From assembly GCA_004565275.1 (NCBI GenBank), contig SDOX01000096.1, forward strand, positions 166,415-230,414: a stretch of DNA of 64,000 nt, read 5' to 3'. Shown here one piece after another: positions 10,737 to 20,200 of the stretch. Each line of letters opens with the position of its first letter. Positions within the stretch are counted from its first letter, which is position 1. Source of the stretch: Nannochloropsis salina CCMP1776. Lineage: Eukaryota; Sar; Eustigmatophyceae; Eustigmatales; Monodopsidaceae. The notes under the pieces are model-generated. The model was not told the DNA's origin. It did no database searches and saw only the letters and a list, made by a program, of their open reading frames with translations. Made by a program: the position numbers and the translations under genes.

Positions 10737-12463
10737 TCCGGATCTGTGCCACCAACACCTCACACAGAGGTATGCTTGCTACAAGCCAGAGTACATATAC
10801 CACACCTTATGCACGCTTCTTTCAAAATCGCATCGATTTAATCAATGCAAGGGTACAAGAAAACATGTGACACCACCACGACTCAGCACCACACGCTTAC
10901 GGTCACTCCCGTCCCGCCCACACGATTGCTCAGGAGGTGGCGTACGCTGTCCTGTGTTTCCACACGATTATACGTCCCCCTGCCACCTCCCCTGCGATCC
11001 GTTTCATCTCTTGGACACGACTCACCTCACACACGAAGAACGACGCCATGGGTCGCCGTGGGATATTGAAAGCAATGGTCCCTTTGCTGTGGTTAAGAGC
11101 AAAAACTATCGCAACGCGCCCGCTTTTCCAGCGCATGGTACATCGTCTGCGTCTGATTTGCAAAGGGGAAAAAGGGGGAGGATTTGATGTTGACGTTGGT
11201 AAATGGCGGTATGGCGGTCTCTGGCTGCTTTGGTTATGTGGCCTTCCAATTAGGGCACGTGGACGGATAAATGTAGCTCTCTGGATCTTTCAAATTGATC
11301 CTCAATTTTGATATGTGAGTATACGCCGGGGTGAGCAGACACATTGGTCTTGTACGTTGTACTTGAAGCGTGAAAAGCATAGGAGCACGGGCGCCCTCGG
11401 ATTGACACAGCCGAGAGGGCCGATCTCCATGGCGCCGGAGCGCACGCAGGGTTGTCAGTCCCCCACTAGCAAATTAGGTGCTTTTCTGAAAAAAAAAGAA
11501 AAACAAAGATGATGACAAATTTTTCTGCACACGAATACTTCAGTAACCCTGACAGGTGCTGATGGATCGCATGGATGGCTGCGTGGTGTAAGCTAGTAGT
11601 GTGACTCATTGAGATTTTGGCGCGAAGCCCGAAAATGATGGAGCGACAGAGGCCAATAGCCATGTCGACTCGTTCGTGCCCTGGTGTATGCATTTTAACG
11701 CAATTTTCGAGCCCCAAGTTCAAATGAAAATAAAAATTATAAATGTTCACATTATATCGTATTAGAAAAATGTAAAGCTCACTCAAGAGCATGACCACGG
11801 TGAAAAAAAAAAGGTCCCAGCGGGTCCCTCGGCTAAAGCCTCACCATATTTGAGCGTCACTCATCGAATTAATGAAGGAGGAAAATTATATGTCGAGGTG
11901 CTCACAAAACATTCCGTCATGATCTGGAAAGTGAAGCCCAAAATAGCATGGAGTCGCTCTCTTGCATTGAACTTCTTGTGATCATAATTCTTTGCAGCCA
12001 AGGCCATGCCACCGCGAGCGAAGAGTCGACTATATTATGTGGGCAACACCTCCTTGAGACAAATGGAACTCTGCTTTGTGTGCTCAAGGATCCGATGAGG
12101 AATGGGAAGTCTACTGCTTTGGACATGCCTTTGTAGTTGGTGTGTTTTCTGCCTGCCCTGACAACAGTGATGAGACGAAGGCTAGTAGGGGCATAGAAAA
12201 GAAAGACTCGCGCCAAAAGGCGATGCTGGAGCCTTGTCAGGCTGAAGCAACAGCCAAAGAACTATGATGGCGGATCTCATGCACCACATGTCACTCATAA
12301 ACCTTTATCTTGTTTCCATTAGCTCTTTGTAGGTGGCAGGAGCAGAAGATTCGCACGTCTTTTTTTCCTGGCCTGCATTCCACCGTCTCAAGACAGACTC
12401 GGGAAGAGCGACGACGGGGAGACGGAGTGTGATCTTTGAGCGCGACTTTGAAACAAGGCCGTC
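10737..12463. other. Long intergenic region, mostly empty
   Basis: About 1.7 kb between the divergent trehalase and membrane-protein genes. No conserved protein is seen. The one frame of possible interest is at 11948-12136, listed separately. The rest presumably holds two promoters. Confidence 0.5.
11948..12136 (+). CDS. Possible small secreted Cys-containing peptide (weak)
   Basis: A 62-residue frame starting with ATG. It has a hydrophobic core (ELLVIIILC) followed by small residues (SQGHATA), which would pass as a signal peptide cleaved after GHA. About 40 residues remain with two cysteines and one N-glycosylation sequon (NGT). I do not recognise it. An overlapping frame at 12076-12267 also has cysteines and no known domain. 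Such frames arise by chance in 1.7 kb, so this is only a candidate. Confidence 0.2.
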   Translation: MESLSCIELLVIIILCSQGHATASEESTILCGQHLLETNGTLLCVLKDPMRNGKSTALDMPL

Positions 12464-13804
12464 ATGCAAGATAAGGATGTCAAATCAGTAATTCCATTTC
12501 ATGCTGTACGACACAGGAGTGAAGGCAGAAGGTGGAGGGTAATTTTGCACCCCAGCAGGATTTCAAGACCTGCGTTAAGAGCTCTCTCAGCGCTCCTCTT
12601 CCTGTCCCTATCAGTCATTGTTGACGCCGGTGGTCTAGAGACACTTAAGACGTTAAGAAATGCACAAGGTGCTTTGCCCACCACTCAGTTATCAGCTTTC
12701 CTCTCTGGACACGATCAAAGCAAAGATCTCGAGCTCTACGACGCACCAACTGAGCTCATGGAAGACGGCCTATCACCTCCGCTGCGCCAAACCGCACAGG
12801 CACTCACGTCGGAAGAAGATTATTTTGGAGTGAGAGGCGGTAATGGCTGGATCGATGAGGACGGCGAAGATGATATAGATGCCGCACGCGGGGTAATCGC
12901 AAATTGGCGCAAGTCAACCCCGCTGAGGCCTTGCTTCGGGTGCACGCCCGGGTTACCTATGGCCTTCAGCAGCATGTTCAGTGAGTGCTCTTTTGTCACT
13001 TTGGGAGCGCATATGGGCATTGCACCTGCTTACTCCAAGCTGGTCGTGCGCACCAATGACACAGTCTTGGTCCGGCTGGTGGGGTCCCGCCTCTTCTTCT
13101 CCGAAGCCAGCGACCTATTCTCTTTCCTGACTGATTTTTTGCATGGGATATGTCCAGAAAGCAATCGGCTGCAAAATTTAACGTCGATGTGCTCTTGGAA
13201 TGGGGCGAGAACAGGGCCAGACATAGATGCGCCGCCCTGCACGATATACGCCATCAACGCCACCAAGATCCACGATCAGGTCCCTGGAGGAGCTGCACTC
13301 GATCGCCCACAAGCGCATGGTTTGTACGGACCGGGGACGTATCGTTTTTCCTTTCGAGACTTTGAGAATAGTGACTTCCCATACGCCTTCTGGGTCTTAC
13401 AATACTTGCGTGCTGAGCAAGTGGGTGGGAACCTGGCAAACGTGACTGTGGTTGGCCAATTCAACAACCAGCCCCCCCCTGTGCCGCCAGTGAAGCTATT
13501 CACAAGTGTCTTTATCGCAGCCGTGATCCTCTTCACGGTATTCGCCGTATTTTTCAACCCTTGGATTGGCGCCGAAGCCGCGGACCTAGGGACCCGCGTT
13601 CCTTGGTTTCGACGGACCTTTTTAAGATCACATAACCTGGGTTCTGTGCCTCAGCCGAGATCATACATTCCAACACGACGGCATTCTGCGTGGATGCCTT
13701 CGAGCAGCAGTGCGAGCGGCTATCACATGCGCTCTATGGTATCTAGCGAGGATTATCACCTATTAGAAACCGGCCCCTATAGTTCTTCTCCATCAACTCT
13801 GTGA
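12464..13804 (+). CDS. Unknown type I membrane protein
   Basis: 446 residues, no family recognised. A hydrophobic stretch at about 37-55 (ALSALLFLSLSVIVDA) looks like a signal peptide or anchor behind a basic N-terminus. Then comes a luminal or extracellular part with conserved-looking Cys (CFGC, CSF, CPES, CSW, PPC) and four N-glycosylation sequons (NDT, NLT, NAT, NVT). A single strong membrane helix follows at about 345-364 (LFTSVFIAAVILFTVFAVFF), then a ~80-residue basic, Ser/Tyr-rich cytosolic tail. The first ~100 residues after the signal are acidic and probably disordered. The layout suggests a surface or endomembrane receptor-like protein, but no function can be inferred. Confidence 0.75.
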   Translation: MQDKDVKSVIPFHAVRHRSEGRRWRVILHPSRISRPALRALSALLFLSLSVIVDAGGLETLKTLRNAQGALPTTQLSAFLSGHDQSKDLELYDAPTELMEDGLSPPLRQTAQALTSEEDYFGVRGGNGWIDEDGEDDIDAARGVIANWRKSTPLRPCFGCTPGLPMAFSSMFSECSFVTLGAHMGIAPAYSKLVVRTNDTVLVRLVGSRLFFSEASDLFSFLTDFLHGICPESNRLQNLTSMCSWNGARTGPDIDAPPCTIYAINATKIHDQVPGGAALDRPQAHGLYGPGTYRFSFRDFENSDFPYAFWVLQYLRAEQVGGNLANVTVVGQFNNQPPPVPPVKLFTSVFIAAVILFTVFAVFFNPWIGAEAADLGTRVPWFRRTFLRSHNLGSVPQPRSYIPTRRHSAWMPSSSSASGYHMRSMVSSEDYHLLETGPYSSSPSTL

Positions 13805-14284
13805 AAATTTGACAAAGGGCTCCTCTTTTTTGTAGCTTCTGGTAAAGATATAATAAGCTTTTGTATAAAGATCCGCAGACACGTCTTGTATAAATAGTTG
13901 TGAAAGAAAAGCCGTTGACCTCCTGGCACTACTTTTTCCCCCAAAGTCGAGCATTTTCTTTAAATGATGGTAGCTAGTGTGCTGCCAAGTGCTGTGATTA
14001 CGTCAAATTCCAATTGTGCCGAATAACGGTTGGAAAATGGACGGAGATGACACGGTGAGGCGCTCGTGTCCCCATCGGATTTGCGAACATAGAAGGGGCC
14101 GGTTCTGGCGAGCTCTCGTCCGCTGATGACATATCCGCATCCCTCTTAGTAAGCACACACGCGTTGTCTCACAGTCAGTCGCTCTCACAAAAGACCACAG
14201 GTATGATACGGGAGGGTACGATTCGGAACTGAATACCATCTGTCTCGCCATTACCGCACCTGTGCCGACAAAAAGGACGGAAAA
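13805..14284. other. Intergenic, promoter of the UBR gene
   Basis: About 480 bp between two plus-strand genes. A TATAAATA-like string occurs at about 13889-13896, some 390 bp before the next ATG, which is far for a core promoter. No coding sequence is recognised. Confidence 0.45.
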
Positions 14285-17200
14285 ATGGCCTCCTCCGCGA
14301 CCTTCACGCCCGTATTAACCCCCTTGGAGGCCTTCAGCTCGAGTGGTCCACCGCGCCTGCGCATCACCAAAACTGACGGAACTGTCATCTATAGTAACGA
14401 AGATGAAGGTGTGATCCGGTCTTATCCCTCACCCTCTGAGGTCGTCTCTGCTATCGCCCACGCTGACGATCCTCATACATGCGCGCTGCTGAGAGAGTGC
14501 GCTCGACAGGTATTTCGCAGAGGCCCTGTCGACAAATTGGCAGACTGGGGTGATCACTTTCTATGTGTAGAGGTCGGACCTCGAAAGGACGCTGAGCTGA
14601 CTGGAAGCGGCTCAGGAAGGGAAATTGACACCGGGCGGCTGAAGTCCCTCCACCTGACTGCACAGAGGGGCGTGTGCGGGTACACGTTCAAAAGAGGAGA
14701 TCTCTGCTGGAACTGCAGAAGCTGTCAGACAGATCCCACGTGCGTGCAGTGCGATCCATGCTTTCGGGCCAGCGACCACGCAGGCCACGAGGTGTACTTC
14801 CACCAGGCTAGCCCCGGAGGCTGCTGCGACTGCGGAGACCTGGAAGCCTGGGACCGCGCAGGCTGTTGCACTGCACACTCGGGGTCGGACCCCTGCCAGG
14901 ATCCGGTGGATAGTCTTCCCGCGTCCATGAGACTGCCAGCACGGGTGGTGTTCGCGGAGGCGGTGGCCCTAGTCACGGACGCCTGCCTCCAGGCCGTCCA
15001 AGGCTACAATTCCTCCCACACCCATGGCTTCCTTGTGCCGGGCCCCGTCCCTCCCGTCGCAGACGAGGATGCAGGGCTCAGGAACCACCCTCGCAGCGGG
15101 GAGGACAGGGGTCACTGCATCTTGCGGCTGCACAATGACGATGTGCACACCTTCAATCACGTCACCGACGCCCTGCTACGCCTGAGCATCCCCTCCGCCC
15201 GGGCCAGGACGCTGACCGAGCGCGTGGACTCCCACGGGCACGCGGTGGTTGCGCGAGGAAGCGCTCCCCAGCTAGGGCGCAAGCTCTCGTCCCTGGTGGC
15301 TCAAGGCCTACTCGTCTCCCTCGTGGACGAGCGCCAGGGCGAGCGGGAGGAGCGGGCGGTGCGGCTCTTGCGGTGGATGACGGGCCTGGCGACACAGGTT
15401 GAGGGTCTGGCCCGCATCCTCTCAGAGCTCATATCGGACGCGTGGCCCCTCCGGCTGCAGCAGCTGGGGTACGAGCGAGGCACGCGCTGGTGCACGCCTC
15501 AGGTGCGGATCTACCAGCCGGCGCCCGACGACGCGGCCCTCCTTCTCGCCACGATGGACGCCTCCCTCAGCCTCTCTGACCCCCGACAGTCTTCGCGCCT
15601 GGCGCTGCTCCTGGTCGCCGACTTCTTCCTCACCAACCAGCTGCGGACTGAGCTGCAGGCGCTATACCTGCACCTCCTTGTCGACGCCCACTTCAAACCC
15701 GCCCTGGCCCGCTCCCTCACACGCTGCTACGCGCTCCTCAACAGCCTCTACTCCCGTGGCGTGGGCACACAGGACGACAGTCTTTTCTCCTTCTCCGTCC
15801 AGCTCTACACCACTCCCAGCATTGTCCGCTGGCTCGCCACCTCCACGGAGGACGAGGAGCTGCTCGGGTCGCCGGGCCTGATGCGCGTGCTCACCGAGGC
15901 CCTGCTCGCGGCCTTCCGGCTGGCGGGCTGGTGCGACGGACAGCCCCTGTCTCAGGGCTTCTGGGAGAACCCCCTGCTACAGCATCGACGCTACGCGCAC
16001 TTGTTGCGAGACATGGACTACGCCTTGCAGACGGAGGGGACCGCGGCTGGCGTCCTCCGGCAGGCTTACCCGGGGCCCGGGCCCCGGCCTCTGCGGGCGT
16101 GGGTGGAGGCGCTGAGCATGATGCAGCACGCCGACCATATGGTGCGGAAGACGGGCACACATTTGGAATTCGAGTCTACGGTGTGGATGCAAGCCTTTAC
16201 TCTGAGCTTCCCCCTCTACTCGACGTCCACTACGCTTATCGCACATGGACTCCGCGCGCTCCTTCACGCGGCGCCTCCCTCTCCTTCCCCTCCCGGTCAC
16301 AGAGCGACAGTGAGAGAGAAAGAAAGGGGCGAAACTGGGGACGCGGACTGGTCGGACCGTCTTCTGCGCTTTCGGAACGTCACGGAAGCAGCAGTTGAGG
16401 GCATTCGGGCCTGGATGACCAGGGCCCTGAAGGGGGGGGAGGACGCCTGCGCGATGAAGGTGGAGGGATACCGCGAGGCTGGGACGGGACTAAGTCTGGA
16501 AAGGCCTGGGATCCGGGTCCGCGTGCACGAGGTGTGCGTCTCTTTCCATATCCCGTTGCATCGGTTCCTGGCGGCCGCTGTCTTAGAAGGGGCTGCCCAA
16601 GGGCTTCCTTTTCCCACTCATGTGGGTGCCCAGCCCGCATTCGAAGACCCTTCTTCCCCCGCTTTAAACGACGCACCGCACCTTTCATCCTGCTTGGCAG
16701 ATTTTCCATTGCGTTGTCTCGCGTTGAGTGCCCAAATAGCAGCAGGATTGTGGCGACGAAACGGGCTCTCAGTGCAGGCCTCCTCTATCCATTACACCAC
16801 CCCGCCTTTCTGCCGCGTTTTCCGAGACCTGGACCTGGCTGCTATCCAGATGGCGATCTTGTTGGAGGGTAACGAAATGGTGCTTGGTATGCTCTTGGGC
16901 CATTTTTGCCTGAAGCGATGGGCACTCGAGCCAACCAGAAGTCTCGGTCGAGAGGAAGCCCCTTTCGAGGACAAGGACCTCCTGGCCTTGGCGGAGGAGT
17001 GCTTGCTCGTCCTAATCCTTCTTGTCACAGAGCTACCGCGACCTCGGGGAGCATTGCATCGGGAAGCAGTCCTCCGGCGGGAGTTGGTACATCGCTTAGC
17101 TTGCAAGGAGGGCTTGACTCATTCAGAGGTCCAGCAAATGACGACTCTCGTCCACAATCTTGACATGGAGGGCCTGGACCCTGGGATCACCGGCGAAAAT

Positions 17201-20200
17201 GGAGCGCGGGACGATGGGAAGGACAAACAGGCAGCCTTTGACTCGATCTTGGCGAGTGTCGCGGTGCGGAGACAGGGAACGGACGCCGCCCGCTTTGATC
17301 TGCGTCCAGAGTGTGCTCGTGAGTACGACGGGACCTTTTTCCACATCTCTCGCCAAGAGCACGAGGCGGCCCTAGAGCGGATCGTCGGGTTACGGAAACA
17401 GGTTGAAAGACACGATGAGGGCCTGGGCAAACGAGACCCCACGCCCTGCGTGGGTCCTCCCCCAGTTGCTCACCCGGACTTCGCTCCTGTGAGGCTGCTG
17501 CTCTACTGGCCCGAGGTACTCGCTTTCCAATACACAGTGCTCCTGGCGGCCGCCATTCGAGACAGTCCTGCCGCGGCGTCTAAACGATCACCACTGCTTT
17601 TGGTTCGGTGTCTACACATACTTAATTTGCAATTGCACGTGCTGCAGGACGCGACGCGCATCGAAGCCGAGGCTCGGCAAGTAATGCCACCTGTAGTGAG
17701 CGCGTACAAGAGAAGAAATGACCGGCCTGTACAGGATTTCTTCGAGTCCTTGGCCAGGCGACGATCAAAGTCTAGTGGATTGATGAGACCCTGGATGGAA
17801 GAAAGGGGCGACTCCGATGACCCACGTAGGACGAGTTTCCAGCACGATAGCAGCGCTAGTCGCGGCGTTGCCGGCATTGGTGGTGCGCTCGAGGAGGATA
17901 GAAGCTATTCAGACACAATATCCGAGCAGGCGTCGCCGGGGCAGGAAATTACGGGTGTAGAATCAGAAGGAGAAGATGGGCCAAGTATTTTAGAACTGCT
18001 GGTTATGCTCGCACAAGACGACAGTCATCTGGGTTTGAATATAGGGCCTGTCTACGAGGAAGGGTTGCTTTGGGCACTCAGACAGCTTTACAACCTTTAC
18101 TTAGATCGCTTTCCGCGAGAAACTGGGGCTCAAACTTTGCTGAGTCCTTTCGGGAGGCGAGACGGGGAAGAAGAGGGAACGGAGCGGACTGAAAACGGCA
18201 AGGGGAAGAGAAGCGGGACTCGCAGCCGGAGCGACCACGCGCGACGGGCGCAGGCGAAAGCCATGAAATTCTTCCAACAACAGCAAAACAAATTTTGGGA
18301 GGGACAGACACAAGGCTCGGATGGAGACGAGGGCGAGCAGGGCCAAGCCAACGGTAGCAGCTCGACCGTGGGGGATGCGTGTGGTCTGGAGGCCGGAGCG
18401 CCGGCGTGTTTGTACTGCCATGAGAGGACGGGTTCGGCGCTGGCCTACATTGGCTTCGCCCAGCGGTCCAATGCCCTGGCCCATGCGATCGCTGACTCCC
18501 CGTCTCACGCCCGCCTAGCACAACGCTACCGTGTCAGCCACCGCGAGTGCCTCGTCCGGAGTGGGCCTGATTTGGGATCAGCCGAGGTGCAGCGGCTTGG
18601 AAGAGGCACCTTTCTCGTGGTGGAGGAGAAGCGGGGCCGCCGCTTGCGAGTCAGCCATCCCACGCATGGGTGGATATCTGAATTTTCCTCAGACCGACAC
18701 AGGCTGGTTGAGCCTATGTCCCCGTACTGCTTCCAGCAATGGGGCAAGACTCGCGTGTTGGTGACCCTCTGCGGGCACGTCTGTCACCAGGACTGTTGGG
18801 ACAGCTTCTATGCAAGTGTCCTACAGGAAATGATTAGCGAAGAACGCGTCGATGGGCGGCACGCCATTGACGTTGCTCGGAGGGAGTTTCTGTGCCCGCT
18901 CTGCAAGTCCCTCTCCAACGTACTGGTCCCGCACATCCCACCGGACCTGGACGTGAGCGCCGCAGCCGGAGAAACAGGAAGTCAGGGATCGACGGGCGCC
19001 TTGTCGTTGGCCAGTCTGGTCGATTGGACCTTGGGCGACACTTCCTTAGCAGACGGGTCCGGGGTGTGTGGCGGCGCCGGCAGCGTTGGGCTGCTTGACG
19101 AGCTTACACGTCTCGACCTTCCAACACCCGACCATGGAGAAACACCTCTCTCCACCTCCTCGCCCCTTTCTTCGTCGCGTAGCAGCAAAATCGATCCCTC
19201 CTGTCTCCCTAATGCCCTGACCCGAAATATTCGGCGGTTTGCCGACTCTCTCGGAGAAGTCCTTGAGCTTCCATGGTGCAAGTTGGGTTTCGAGGGAGAG
19301 GAGGGCGGGCGTGGCTCGCTAGGCAGCGGACCCGAGAAGCTGATCAAAGCCTTACACGTGGGGTGGTCGACAGCGGCCTACTCGCTCCTGCTCGAAGTCG
19401 TGAACGAGAACACCCTTGCGCGGCAGCGAAGGGGAAGGGACGAGGAAGAGAAAGACGGCGGTCAGGGCGGGAGCGGTGAGGAGACGGAGGGAGGCATGGG
19501 GGCCGTGGGACAAGTCAACGGCGTGGATGAGCGGCGGAGACACCTGCGGCAACTGCTGTTGGCGGTGCGTTCGCTGACTGCACTTGCGCGTGATAGACAG
19601 CACTTGGCAGGGAGCGTCGTGCAGCCGATGTGGCGGCTATTTGCGGCATCATCTCTGTCTCCGAGTGCGGAGGTGAGAGATAGGCGCGAGAACACAAAAT
19701 CTGACACGCTGATTGAGAGCCGCACCGCGGCGATGCAGGAGGTACCCCTTAGCTTGCTCCTGGATTCGGAGCTGTACTTTACGAAACACAGGGTCCGTGG
19801 CGATGAGGGCCCTGTGGCCCCAGTCGACCGCCTCCGCTTGCTGCATACACACCGGCGGGCTGCGGGGGAGGCGGGGCTCGTCGAGGCCTGGGGCTTCTGG
19901 GAGCGGCCCCTCCTCTCCCACGACCTGTCCACACTGGCGGTGGGGGCCTTGACGCTCGCCCTACCCTCGCCTCCGATTGTCCTTCGCCTGGTGCGGCTTT
20001 TGGCGCTAGCACGCTTGGCGCAAATCCTGCTGGAACCCGGAAGCGTGCAACTCGGCGGGGAGGCCCTGACTGCGACAGAATTGTCAGATGGGGTCCGACA
20101 CGAGCCCTGTGCAGTGGTGGAAGAGGCGGGAGAAGTGGGAGGAGAGAGTGGGCCGTCGCATGGCAGGCGTTTACTCCGTCTCAGCCGCGCGGTGAGAGGG

